Positions 21,201-26,566 of a stretch of 64,000 nucleotides of DNA are shown here, piece after piece (position 1 is the stretch's first letter; each line of letters starts with the position of its first letter). Below the pieces are notes generated by a model that was given only the letters and a program-made list of their open reading frames with translations, was not told where the DNA came from and did not search any database. A program made the position numbers and the translations under genes. The DNA comes from Chloroflexota bacterium (GTDB taxonomy: Bacteria > Chloroflexota > Anaerolineae > Anaerolineales > Villigracilaceae). The stretch covers positions 1 to 64,000 of the forward strand of contig JAKAKJ010000083.1 in the NCBI GenBank assembly GCA_021824575.1. Direction: 5' to 3'.

Positions 21201-21479
21201 AATGGTGGCACTATCCCAAACGTTGATACTCGTGGATATCCTAAGCCTGTTTTTACGAGTATAAACCGGTATGAAACAGTGGAAGATGCTGAAGAAGGAC
21301 TTCAATTAGGGCGATTAAATCCAGCTGGGCCAACAAACTCACCTACCTTCAGAGCTACTTATCCAAGAAATTCGGTAACATATAGTTATGCAGGCAATGG
21401 CCAAACTGCGTCTGGTTTTGAAATGATCACCTCTCAAGCAATCAAAATTCTCAGATTGGATAGGTTGGGGCCGAGATGA
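9297..21479 (+). CDS. giant secreted RHS/YD-repeat protein with SpvB-like N-terminus, looped-in adhesion-like modules and a variable C-terminal tip
   Basis: 4,060 residues from the ATG at 9297, which AGGGAGG precedes; an in-frame ATG at 9276 lacks such a site. Order by nucleotide position: signal peptide (to about 9400); DUF11-like beta domain (about 9550-9890); SpvB-like region (TGMAPDIALSYSS, about 10410-10620); YD-repeat shell (about 11300-13915, units like YDLLGRK and YDPLGNL). Next is an insert of lectin/LamG-like beta modules (one at 13915, three tandem from 14674), a Thr/Pro linker, a LamG-type domain (about 17070-17670) and two Gly-rich modules (17790-19970). The YD shell then resumes (YTYDQNGNM) and ends in the RHS core with DHLGSVVAVT, LGRFISPDSI and DPTGH. 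The last ~200 residues form a separate tip with YRYLDDNEAKAIMRNGG, perhaps an ADP-ribosyltransferase-like toxin. This looks like a polymorphic contact-dependent toxin. Confidence 0.9.
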   Translation: MSTQGKLSIASIFRLGMTLALLFNAFSPVISASAGSFKPETKNAKIDGTKALGYQFHPVYQPSSDIPTPNPSTPPAKRKPEKPDESPVEFTIAADSSTVDSSSNIKLEVLIRNNSDQDISNLVFSDQLNNKYDYSWILFGPIHYDSAKKLITYDIGALKVGDEFKFSYTLKINNRSNGNGAGGIRIHDATITYQQNRQADSQTASVAFTDGSSLIPSDANIGIPNGNWQSLGRYSIYMSDNALPQSGAVMAAPTKIQGKGPDLQFQLDFLQTDVISKGAGNRPTDQEVNVHQKVEQNFSTPAFLEINLDGYVDLNNIPAGQTPYVATYDETYKVWVKVPIIDTDLKRNTVTVKIAHFSTWGAGLGTSLPQNGANVLLFDQPYTSLFTGAARYSIPIWTPAGRTGMAPDIALSYSSATVDGVLGNVQAPWVGEGWNIDGTEIVRKITTSDTGYGYQNSFALTINGTLYNLLVDPNHPNRYYTDRDSFLYIERHNEALGNATDVYGNSPQNTTGEWWEVVTTDGTRYRLGWEDDSEQLALMYGYSCTVGNPCATPNGTYASLGYAGHATNLVALRWRVDRVTDVHGNYMQYQYTEEHPSSSLVPAFDRASYLQTVSYTGHLSGGVPDLQPGYRVDFVYGNRIGDNVPAAFNLWDNYDTQQLNAIDICYGSCSNTSIVREYRFNYAVANVPDANGTLTLTGLNISGRTTTGTDFSTDPSRTAAPTISFTYTNYPNRAVNGSTNVYNYPRLTQITNGYGGSLTYTYETDGRDSTTWYDYRARTVTVSSGISTAAVKGYTYATPVYAGANNTGALIGYTDVTETTYDFNGTSKLVDIAHHFGTTGLDTGYELSTTWKDPSGAALRKSTNTYVVDDSKAPFTGWNYHYLYQVQSYIQSGSSLTLASQTISVRDPSTGNLAMQQGYLGSSLYRKTYYEYQPNFNPALYVLDKPTRQLLVDASNAIFGDTRYSYDSTYDLILTQKIVSGIQTADTSFGYDDYGNQTSTCAHTTYGSVGVQPTGACNSASVQYDDTLQTYPVKSWNAQGNETDTSYLFTLGVPDQVTDPNGWTTTTTYDGLGRTLSVTPPGLPVGQAGTIYAYPVPTGGGIAAPYNIHMQIWDPNGNTLRDVWGIYDGLGRMLQTQTMDADQNQLLVSDTSYNALGVAYQQSVPYYVTGAGGTQQSGASQFTITTYDALGRPVSVTAPGNLTTSTAYDGFTTTATDPNGNKTARVTDGLGRQVTVQEYNGTNVYATTYYAYDVANHLSTTTDAQNNVTTMQYDLLGRKIAMQDPDMGFWSYQYDPLGNLSQQTDARSQVLTFQYDTLNRQTLKHDANNNVDLESYVYGVTAGTDIGLRVSMTDQSGSTAWSYSNFGRAVTEAKTIGGVTQNTTTTSDWLGRVLTVTYPDGEVLTNGYDALGRPKSLKSDQHPQDIADLAYNALSQITTTSMGNGVTVHNTYDASNFRLDSRSADVSGTQLINFTYTYDQTGNITQINDKQLGEVHTYSYDPLNRLISAGGQKGMDYAYQQAYSYDKVGNMLQVSNWQDDVIFKDDFESTTLNWSSEAQGQNIWTVDSNTIQPASGQRSVVFDINNNNPEYLQDNSPQDATRYRARFYIEPNGLTMAVGDIFDIFDGLSNGAVVFSVQMQMVSGAYQIRVAALNNAGAWAYGGWYPIQHGWTEIEIDDQVLSSTGSLSLWINGVSQNGLSNIDNSTRTITSVQLGANGVDARTRGQLLFDAFESRRLTYIGMLPQQTADSGSDRSSYPAAFHIPAAPDSSKKASALLDQMESTPTPTPPPADLIFKDGFESGNFSSWSWKDTNGGNLSVSTQAAAIGSYGMRAIIQGTTPIGAYYQAATAADHYSARFYFDPNSIQLPPNQSVYIFAAQNSQGSGVTSLLLERAGPYYLLSPCIKDFATDEWYCESGVYVPNAWQSVEIEWQTASSSGTADGYLTLWVDDQLMESIPNLDNYGEAISTAYLGLDGIPTGTTGTIYYDSFESWKGEHIGLDPNGPALQPPLTNMLFLDGFESNSFDPWSWASVDGGNLSISAQAAAIGSYGMQAAVHDTNTMGVDYETGSVQSHYSARFYFNPNSIQIPAGHGVYIFAGSDSQESWVNFLYLQQAGQYYVLFACGKDETTGNWSCTPGTYIPNAWQAVEIEWQTASSPTVHDGYLKLWVDDAFAGNVQNLNNDAETMLFAFMGMDSTPTGTTGTMYFDAFDSWMGDRIGLDPNGPALQSPLSDLLFLNGFESNSFDPWSWANRDGGSLSVSTQAAAVGTYGMQAVVNDTNTMGVHDQMTTALGHYSARFYFNPNSIQIPSGHGVYLFEGSDSQESWVNFLYLQQEGQNYTLSACGRDETTGNWSCTPDANIPNVWQSVEIEWQTASSPTVHNGYLNLWVDNITIDGVTNLNNDAEAMTYAFMGLDDTPTGTTGTMYFDAFESWNGEHIGLDPNGPALQPPLDATSTPTLTPTSTSAITNTPSPTIMPSHTPTFTAMPSHTPTASFTPTYTNTLTSTPSQTPTPTYTFTPTATDTPSDTPTITATFTNVPTPSRTLIPSSTPTVTNTATSTKTPTKTLTPVATLTPSRTPTFTPSPTVTVTPQLAAKWNFDEVSGSALDTAPGTPQSNGALSGNVVRVPGFGVNAMKFAAGGYVNVARTTELEPANGLTISGWVYPTQVNANTTYVILNKGGASQDYRLYINTNGYLVFHVNGVTPQEVLGPQLPVNTWTHVAAEYDRAANLIKLYLNGALAASKQVTGNIAYNTAAGLNFSDGTNSFIGMLDEMQLSSGVLPDSQIQDLANLQLTATPNPTSTPSLIVTNSPTLTPTNTPAISPTPLPANNLPWGTGNDGDLNIASGATFNINAQTQITGRSCADGVAYSVTSLGSTVATLSSSPGAGCLSPGDEVLLINLQGTTATTYNTGVYEFLRVATVYGNNVTFTTPKVNWYGDGWRSDINIGTGASNQKVMLQRVPNYNNVTINGTLRANAWNSLTGGLIVFRVLQNVTGGGTISGSSLGYIGGIRNDGWGEGPAQKSAMMGGGAPGGTVSNSCAYQGDHSGGGYGTNGYPSDGGGSAYGNPTLNVIYLGAGGGFGGTAKTLNNGEVGCGAGGAGAGIVWVISNTINFSGNIVNNGANGGDYGSGGAGGSIRIEGYDVTLTGALSASGGYGGGSGGVGRIAVYYENTLSSFSSSPVAYTARLGQPSTATPTPTAISLTPSPYGTGVDGNLTVNSGATFNISSQNTAPRSCVDGGDGVSYNVVSLSTNSAQLSASPSANCLNPGDEVLLINLQGTTSNYANTGNYEFLHVGGVSANTIFFTTLKSKFYGASAGSDAQIGTSSGQQKVVLVRVPNYRNVTINGTLTANAWNTSKDGLIIFRVLQSLSGSGTISGSNLGYVGGIRSNGWGDGPAQRSAAIGSGAPGGTVSSSCIHQSTHSGGGYGTNGYPSTKGGGIAYGNPALDAIYLGAGGGFGGTAKTLNNGEVGCGDGGAGGGIVWIIGNSINFTGSIVNNGQSVGYYGSGGAGGSVRIDGYDITLNTVSVSGGGGYGGGGTGRIAVYYANSFTGNFTPGYQENTSTGQGSTPTPTPTPIIQTPQAPVDGWVGTDYTYTAAHPHAVTALSGGNVASYTYDQNGNMMCRMESGEWFVQSYNAENRISSIVKLASGDCTNPGMYQAVWNFSYDGDGTRVAQLYTPYDSNGNAQTPMFTAYFAGGAYEVTGTTDSTTFTQTSVKKYYAIASMTVAVDSCTGSDCSLTTGTWSLDYMLTDHLGSVVAVTNASGTLISQQRYLPFGGVRTDTNPPFITQTDFGYTGQRNNSYINLVDYNSRWYSADLGRFISPDSIVPDLNNPQALNRYSYVFNRPVILNDPTGHCPVCFVALVGLAIALSQVPSETAHDCSSARPCGDPNVVTIGVAVTLAAPDIVALGSQGLMGVGKLINSPKLWAAGYNAYNAANAASVAAQASDQNDQAYRYLDDNEAKAIMRNGGTIPNVDTRGYPKPVFTSINRYETVEDAEEGLQLGRLNPAGPTNSPTFRATYPRNSVTYSYAGNGQTASGFEMITSQAIKILRLDRLGPR
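14674..16640 (+). repeat. three tandem 660-bp coding repeats within the RHS gene
   Basis: Units begin near 14674, 15334 and 15994, each about 220 residues, opening with a DGFES or NGFES motif and closing with YYDSFESW/YFDAFESW followed by LDPNGPALQ. Units two and three are nearly identical in long stretches, so they duplicated recently. A more diverged fourth relative begins near 13915. The pattern of beta strands fits concanavalin/LamG-type carbohydrate-binding modules (inferred). Confidence 0.85.
17790..19985 (+). repeat. two tandem ~1,122-bp coding repeats (Gly-rich modules) within the RHS gene
   Basis: Two units start at 17790 (PWGTGNDGDLNI) and 18912 (PYGTGVDGNLTV). Both contain GDEVLLINLQGT, NVTINGTL and a long Gly-rich stretch with GGGFGGTAKTLNNGEVGCG. 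They look like beta-helix or filamentous surface modules. The two are alignable throughout but diverged at many codons. Confidence 0.8.
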
Positions 21480-21631
21480 CAAAGCACTGTTCTGAGGTTT
21501 TAAATGTTTACGCCCCGGATATAATTTGTGGCTTACTAATTTTCATAGATTGCGAGTTACGTCTAGAAGTTCGTATCCGAAAAGCTAGCTTATCTCATGC
21601 AATTGAAGGAAGAAATGTCTTCATCAACTAG
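21476..21631 (+). CDS. 51-residue ORF coupled to the RHS stop codon (candidate immunity peptide)
   Basis: An ATG at 21476 overlaps the RHS TGA stop as ATGA, so translation could be coupled. It encodes 51 residues (starting MTKHCSEVLNVY, ending GRNVFIN) and overlaps the next gene by 17 nt. An immunity gene directly behind an RHS tip is expected, and the coupling is suggestive. The product is shorter than usual immunity proteins and could be a truncated remnant. No family is recognised. Confidence 0.35.
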   Translation: MTKHCSEVLNVYAPDIICGLLIFIDCELRLEVRIRKASLSHAIEGRNVFIN

Positions 21632-22100
21632 TACGCTTCACTTTCCATCGAAACTAATAATTCAACTTGTCGACGACAAGTCACGCAATTCTTTATCTAG
21701 GATCGCTGTTACACTAACACTCCATGCATCAAAGAAGAATGATTATCACCTTGGCCCTCCACTAAGCAACTCGGAAGGGAAAATCGTGATAGCCAAAAAC
21801 TGGGTAAACGAGGCAGTCGATCATTTAAGGAATACGTTCTTGATGGATTATGCATCAACCATGGAAGAATGCTCTTCACATGTGCATATTAACGTTATGT
21901 CACTGGAGGAAATCGATAAGGCAGTATCGGCAATGAAGCTATACGGTATTGAAAAAGGCAGTAAAGAAATAGCACACAGCGTTTCGGATTTGAGCAAGGC
22001 GAACAACAAAATCTATCAGCCGCAAGAAGTGTTGATTAATTTGAATAAACCAGACGAGGTGTTCAGGGAAATTGAAGTTGAGCTAAAACAATCCACTTGA
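21615..22100 (+). CDS. small cytoplasmic protein behind the RHS tip (candidate immunity or accessory protein)
   Basis: 161 residues from the ATG at 21615, preceded by GAAGGAAG; another in-frame ATG at 21597 is the alternative. The N-terminal half (IIQLVDDKSRNSLSRIAVTL then NSEGKIVI) has the strand pattern of a small transthyretin/CarboxypepD-like beta-sandwich. The second half is helical, with MDYASTMEECSSHV and a charged SLEEIDKAVSAMKLYG segment. There is no signal or membrane helix. Position 136 nt after the RHS stop makes it a candidate cognate immunity protein. The family is not firmly recognised. Confidence 0.65.
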   Translation: MSSSTSTLHFPSKLIIQLVDDKSRNSLSRIAVTLTLHASKKNDYHLGPPLSNSEGKIVIAKNWVNEAVDHLRNTFLMDYASTMEECSSHVHINVMSLEEIDKAVSAMKLYGIEKGSKEIAHSVSDLSKANNKIYQPQEVLINLNKPDEVFREIEVELKQST

Positions 22101-22253
22101 AATCGAGGCGTAAGTTCTCATCGTGCGTTCTGGCTATATTCTCAGTAAAGATCGTACAAGAATTATTACTTTCCTAGCGATATAAGGTTCAACTGATATT
22201 TCTCTCGAAAATAGTTGGACACGAACTTTGCCACGCACCTTACCAACCTCATA

Positions 22254-23744
22254 TTACACCACCGCCATCTCTCTTTCTGCCAGTCGCGACAACCCATCGC
22301 GCAGAGTTCTCACGATCTCGCTCTGTGCTGGGCTGAGTACATCCTGGCGCAGAGCATCCGTGAGCGCGATCAAGTGCCCAATACCGAGCGGCTCAGCCAT
22401 CTTATCTTCCGGCAGTGCCAACTGCCGCTCAACATGGTTCATGGCCGAATAATAATCTGATGCGACTGTGCCATCATAGAGCCTGGCATACTCCAAGGTG
22501 GTATGCACCTGCTTGTGACCCAATATGGTCTGCACCGCGAGCACTGGCGCTCCCGAATTCAATAGCAACGTTGCACATGAATGGCGAAGACGATGAGGCG
22601 CAATGGTGCCTACGCCAGTCCGCCTGCCATAGAACTCCATTCTTTCGAAAAGATACGTTTTCGAGAGCGGCGCATCGCGATAGATGAACACATTCTCTTG
22701 GAGCGTCTCCGCCGGACCCCGCACGGCAAGATAATCCTGCAAAGCTCGTACCGTGACTTCACTCATCGGCACCAGGCGGTCTTTTAGACCCTTGGACTGC
22801 TCAATCCGCACTCGCTTGGTTTCCCAGTCAATATCCGAGAGCTTCAAAAAGCGGATCTCGCCAGAGCGCAGACCGCTGTGAAGCATGAGCAGGAACCAAG
22901 CCAAGTCCATGATCCCCGTTCGTTGTTGACTTCCACTGCCTGTGACGCCTTGCTTTTGGATGGCCATCTGCAAGTGCTGCAGTTGATCGATGGGGACGTC
23001 CTTGGGCACTCTCTTGTTGATCTCTAAATGATCCAACAGCAGGAACCGTTCACAAATCGAACGGCCCAGGTCTTGCAGGAAATAGAGGAAGCGCTTCAAG
23101 CTAAAAAGCTCGCCGTTCAATGTGCTGGCACTGAGCCCATCCGCCAGACGTTTATCCAGCCAGGCGTACCAAAGCTGCGGAGTGATCTCCGCGACATCCT
23201 TCAATTGGAATTCCTTTGCCCACCAGCTCAATGGCCGCGAGACCGTATAAAGCAGATCGGCGCCGCGCTCGAAACGTGTTTCTTCCGTCCAACTACGCTG
23301 GGCGAAACGGAGAAATTCGCGGATGTCTCCCCGGAGCCATTCCGGCAGTGAAGCGATGCCATTCTCCCAACGAAGTTCCTTTGGCATTTTCGGAATGTGG
23401 AGAACGATCCGCAAATATTCATCCAGTTTATGCAGACCTTTGCAATAACATCTACGCGTTTCCGGAGAAAGATGACGCTCTTCAAGATGAGTCACCACGC
23501 GTGGCAAATCGACATTCGGATCGATCTGCCAATACTCTTTGTGCAGGAATCCGATCGCGGTGCGTGTTGCAGCTCCATACATATTGAGTGCGGAACTGCT
23601 ATAACTGCTTTCGATCAGCCAGGTTCGAAATCGATCAAAGAAGGCGCGGTTGGCTTCGGACCAATCGCCAAAAGGCAGGACCTCCGGATCTTTGGGAAGG
23701 ACGTTCGCGAAATGGAAGTGACGTTTGCCAGTGGAGCGCGTCAT
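22254..23744 (-). CDS. tyrosine recombinase/integrase (second of a coupled pair)
   Basis: 496 residues from the ATG at 23744, with GGAGG 7 nt upstream and an ATGA overlap with the stop of the upstream recombinase gene. An extended N-terminal arm and SAM-like core-binding region (to about residue 270) precede the catalytic domain. Catalytic residues visible: LHSGLRSGEIRFLKLSD (Arg), HRLRHSCATLLL (His-x-x-Arg), LGHKQVHTTLEYARL (His/nucleophile Tyr). It is longer than XerC/D because of the N-terminal region and a C-terminal tail of about 60 residues. Probably acts together with its partner on a shared site. Confidence 0.92.
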   Translation of the reverse strand: MTRSTGKRHFHFANVLPKDPEVLPFGDWSEANRAFFDRFRTWLIESSYSSSALNMYGAATRTAIGFLHKEYWQIDPNVDLPRVVTHLEERHLSPETRRCYCKGLHKLDEYLRIVLHIPKMPKELRWENGIASLPEWLRGDIREFLRFAQRSWTEETRFERGADLLYTVSRPLSWWAKEFQLKDVAEITPQLWYAWLDKRLADGLSASTLNGELFSLKRFLYFLQDLGRSICERFLLLDHLEINKRVPKDVPIDQLQHLQMAIQKQGVTGSGSQQRTGIMDLAWFLLMLHSGLRSGEIRFLKLSDIDWETKRVRIEQSKGLKDRLVPMSEVTVRALQDYLAVRGPAETLQENVFIYRDAPLSKTYLFERMEFYGRRTGVGTIAPHRLRHSCATLLLNSGAPVLAVQTILGHKQVHTTLEYARLYDGTVASDYYSAMNHVERQLALPEDKMAEPLGIGHLIALTDALRQDVLSPAQSEIVRTLRDGLSRLAEREMAVV

Positions 23745-24631
23745 GGCTGCACCTCCGCCAAAGGCAACCTTGATAGCACTTCCTGCATTGCGGTCCGATA
23801 ATCTTCCTGCACCTGCGGATCGGAAATGTGCAGATAGACTTCCGTGCTTTTCAACCAGCTGTGACCGAGCAGTTTTTGAATGCTGGTGATGGGAGTATGC
23901 GTTTCGGTGAGATGGCGACCAAAGGTATGTCTGAATTGATGGCAGGTGATCCAGATGCCCGCCTTGTGACAACAGGTGGCCAATCGATCCTGAATGCCTG
24001 TGACGGTGAGCCTGCGACCGAAACGATTGATGAAGACCGCATCATCACCTGTTACCGGACGCTGCAACAACCAGTTCTGCAATGCGGTTAATGCTTGAGG
24101 AGAGAGATACACGACTCTCTGTTTATTGCCCTTGCCATGCAGCCACAAACGCGGCAGGCTTCCGAAAGATGGTTCGAGATACAAATCACCGAGCGAGAGA
24201 TTGCGCACTTCACCAACGCGCAGTCCGCAGCGCAGCATCAACAGGAACATGGCGCGGTCGCGCACGTTCGTGATCACTGCAAACAGTCCTTCGAGAATTG
24301 AATCTTCGATATCGCGCGGCAGATGCTCTCCCTTGCGAATGAAATGTCTTTTTGGAATAACTGGATTGCGCGGCGCATCATCGGATTGAATTTCAAGAAA
24401 ATGATAGAAGCTGCGCAAGGCACACAGCCTGCGGTTCACGGTTGCGATTGTTTGTCCTTTGTTAAGGCTGTGTTCGATGAAAGCATCAATGTCTTGCACC
24501 TTTACATCCAAACAGGATTTATTCAACCAGGCGAAGAACAATTTCAAGTCACTGCCATAATGCAAGGGAGTAGCGGACTTCGGTGACTTGCGCCGAAGCC
24601 AGGCGAGGAACTCTTCGATTTCGGGTATCAT
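23741..24631 (-). CDS. XerC/D-like tyrosine recombinase (first of a coupled pair)
   Basis: 296 residues from the ATG at 24631, with AGGAGG 7 nt upstream. It has a phage-integrase SAM-like N-terminus (IPEIEEFLAWLRRKSPKSAT) and a full catalytic domain: LRCGLRVGEVRNLSLGD, CHQFRHTFGRHL and LGHSWLKSTEVYLHIS. Length and layout match XerC/XerD and transposon-borne integrases. Its stop overlaps the start of the longer recombinase, so the two are made together, a layout seen in paired-recombinase transposons. It sits between intact and orphan RHS sequences, which suggests a role in shuffling or in the element that moved there. Confidence 0.92.
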   Translation of the reverse strand: MIPEIEEFLAWLRRKSPKSATPLHYGSDLKLFFAWLNKSCLDVKVQDIDAFIEHSLNKGQTIATVNRRLCALRSFYHFLEIQSDDAPRNPVIPKRHFIRKGEHLPRDIEDSILEGLFAVITNVRDRAMFLLMLRCGLRVGEVRNLSLGDLYLEPSFGSLPRLWLHGKGNKQRVVYLSPQALTALQNWLLQRPVTGDDAVFINRFGRRLTVTGIQDRLATCCHKAGIWITCHQFRHTFGRHLTETHTPITSIQKLLGHSWLKSTEVYLHISDPQVQEDYRTAMQEVLSRLPLAEVQP

Positions 24632-24759
24632 GCAGGAGCCTCCTGGTGGTGCGTGGATTGGAAACTTCGCGGTTCCTAATCCCACCTTACCACCACGCAG
24701 TCCGGCGTTCTCTCCGGAGGAGTTTTTCAGGACAATGCCTGAACATTACGCGAACTTAA

Positions 24760-25641
24760 TGTAATCTCGATGCACAAGGCAACGTCAGTTTGGGATTGAT
24801 GGATTACCGCGCAAGGATGTATGATGCCGCGCTGGGAAGGTTCATTCAGCCGGATACAATCGCCGGACAAGGGTCCCAGGGACTGAATCGTTATTCCTAC
24901 GTACAAAACGATCCCATCGCGCTCACCGATCCAACAGGTCATCTAATCAGTGATTGTGGCCCTGAGAATTCGATGTGCGGCGGCACCCCCGGCAATGATC
25001 CGCTTAATGATGAACTTAATTACGGAAATAATGGCAATGGAGGCAACTCGGACGATTCAGGTGGATATGGGCATCGTCAGCGGCGTCAACATTCAAGTGG
25101 CGGCGAATTTGTCACGCCACAAACATCTGATTACTCAAACTCCCAAACAGAAGATTGGAACCCTTGTGGCGCAAAAATCCCCCTGTATGAGGGGTGTTTA
25201 GGACAAGGAGCACATCCTACTTGGCAATGTATGACCATATTGGGAGGCGAATGCGACTCTACAAGTCTATTGTGGGGAGTTAACTTGAGCGGAAGTGAAC
25301 CAGGTATGTATAACACATCTGGAATGGACGAGATTATATTACCCAGTGGACAGAGAGCAACTTATACTTATGGTGGAAATGGTGGAAGTTATGGCCTCGG
25401 AGGCAGTGCCTCTGCATATATTGGTTTAGTTTTTAATGCGCACCGACCTGAGGATTATTCTGGACCGTTTGCATCGACGGGCGGTACTGTATCAATTGCT
25501 GACGTTGGCGTAACAGCGTTCGCTTTTTGGGATCCTACGGGAAGTGGTGTCCATGGCTTTGCAATTGGATATGCACCTGGCGCGCAGTTGTCTTATTGGT
25601 GGAATACTACTGCATACACCAACACATGGTCCAGTCATTGA
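24760..25641 (+). pseudogene. orphan RHS C-terminal tip with core remnant
   Basis: The open frame begins at 24760 with the end of an RHS core (LGLMDYRARMYDAALGRF, LNRYSYVQNDP, LTDPTGH) and continues into a different tip of about 230 residues. It lacks the rest of the RHS gene, a signal peptide and any ribosome-binding site; the first possible start is a TTG at 24790. The tip is rich in Gly/Asn/Ser, then contains CGAKIPLYEGCLGQGAHPTW and a glycine-patterned YGLGGSASAYIGLVF beta region. No catalytic motif is recognised. The core segment differs from that of the intact gene, so it came from a different RHS protein. Read as a displaced tip, silent unless recombined. Confidence 0.75.
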
Positions 25642-25690
25642 GACAACAACTCCGATTAAAGCAGAAAATCTTTGGAGGACTAAAGAAAAT

Positions 25691-26311
25691 ATGAGACTGC
25701 TTCAGAAATTTCGTTTGTCGAACAAGAAAAGAATTGTTTTCGTATTCTTGGCGTCGCTTCTATTAATAATTGCGCTTGGCCTATATTTGAGTCTGCAAGT
25801 AGAAACAGGATCATTTGGAATTAATGCTATGGCGTTTCCAACATCGATGCCGATTTTCAAATCAGAAAGCGCGCACTTCACAATGCAGTATCCATCGAAT
25901 TGGACCGCAATAGAAACACCCCAAGGAGATCACGGAGATTTGAATGTTGTGGCAGTAATCCTCCCCCCTGGTCGCTCATTTCCACAAATGGTCGTGGCAA
26001 GCAGACCAATTTCAGATGGCGATATTGGTGAAGTGGTTTCGTGGGGAACAATGAGAGCATCTAAGAAACCAAAGTATAATTCGGGGATAGTTACGAGTCT
26101 GAACACAACACATTTTCGGGGTTTTACGCACGACTATACTTGGTTAAATCAGACATTTTTTGGAACAGAGACCATATACTGTCAGGATTTCTATGTTTTA
26201 GACGGTGATGTTGGATATGTGCTCTCGTCTTGTGCACAGAGCCGAGATTGGCCCAACTTTCGTAAACTTTTCTATGATATGATACAAAGCTTCTCAACTG
26301 ATCGGAACTAG
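25691..26311 (+). CDS. single-pass membrane protein with PsbP-like extracellular domain (candidate immunity protein)
   Basis: 206 residues from the ATG at 25691, with GGAGG 12 nt upstream; in-frame ATGs further up lie inside the orphan tip. A basic N-terminus (RLLQKFRLSNKKR) and one membrane helix (about residues 15-35) precede an outside-facing domain. That domain has FTMQYPSNWTAIETP, the pattern of PsbP/DUF1795-like beta proteins, and two later Cys that could pair. It follows the orphan RHS tip by 49 nt, so it may be that tip's immunity protein, acting in the envelope. This role rests on position only. Confidence 0.65.
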   Translation: MRLLQKFRLSNKKRIVFVFLASLLLIIALGLYLSLQVETGSFGINAMAFPTSMPIFKSESAHFTMQYPSNWTAIETPQGDHGDLNVVAVILPPGRSFPQMVVASRPISDGDIGEVVSWGTMRASKKPKYNSGIVTSLNTTHFRGFTHDYTWLNQTFFGTETIYCQDFYVLDGDVGYVLSSCAQSRDWPNFRKLFYDMIQSFSTDRN

Positions 26312-26328
26312 TTTCCAAGAGGTGTAGT

Positions 26329-26538
26329 ATGCAAGACAAAATCATAGGGCTGTTACTAATAATTCTTGTGTTGACGTTGTTTGTTATAAAAGCAGTCTCG
26401 AGCATAAGACGGGATTGGGGTATTCTTCACTCTTTAGAGGTCTCTAACCTTCAGAAAGGTCTTCATGCTTCGGACTTGCTGATTAGTATAATCGTAGTCT
26501 TGGTTGCAGCAATAGGCTTATTAATTGTTTTGCGTTGA
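26329..26538 (+). CDS. small two-helix membrane protein
   Basis: 69 residues preceded by AAGAGGTG. Two hydrophobic helices (LLLIILVLTLFVIKAV and LISIIVVLVAAIGLLIVL) are joined by a short polar loop containing RRDWGILHSLEVSNLQKGL. It follows the previous membrane protein by 17 nt and is probably co-transcribed. No family recognised. A role as membrane immunity protein is possible by position. Confidence 0.6.
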   Translation: MQDKIIGLLLIILVLTLFVIKAVSSIRRDWGILHSLEVSNLQKGLHASDLLISIIVVLVAAIGLLIVLR

Positions 26539-26566
26539 GCAATTCGAACGTTTTGGCTAAGCGCGA

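Larger units (their letters stand above)
22236..24692. mobile_element. candidate integrase-pair element inside the RHS island
   Basis: Both tyrosine recombinase genes are bracketed by a 10-bp direct repeat CACCTTACCA (22236-22245 and 24683-24692). Just outside the right copy is a palindrome TTCAGG/CCTGAA (24728-24743). Beyond it an RHS core resumes abruptly at about 24760, with no upstream part. The true ends are not proven; a 10-mer match in flanks this size can occur by chance. Confidence 0.4.
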
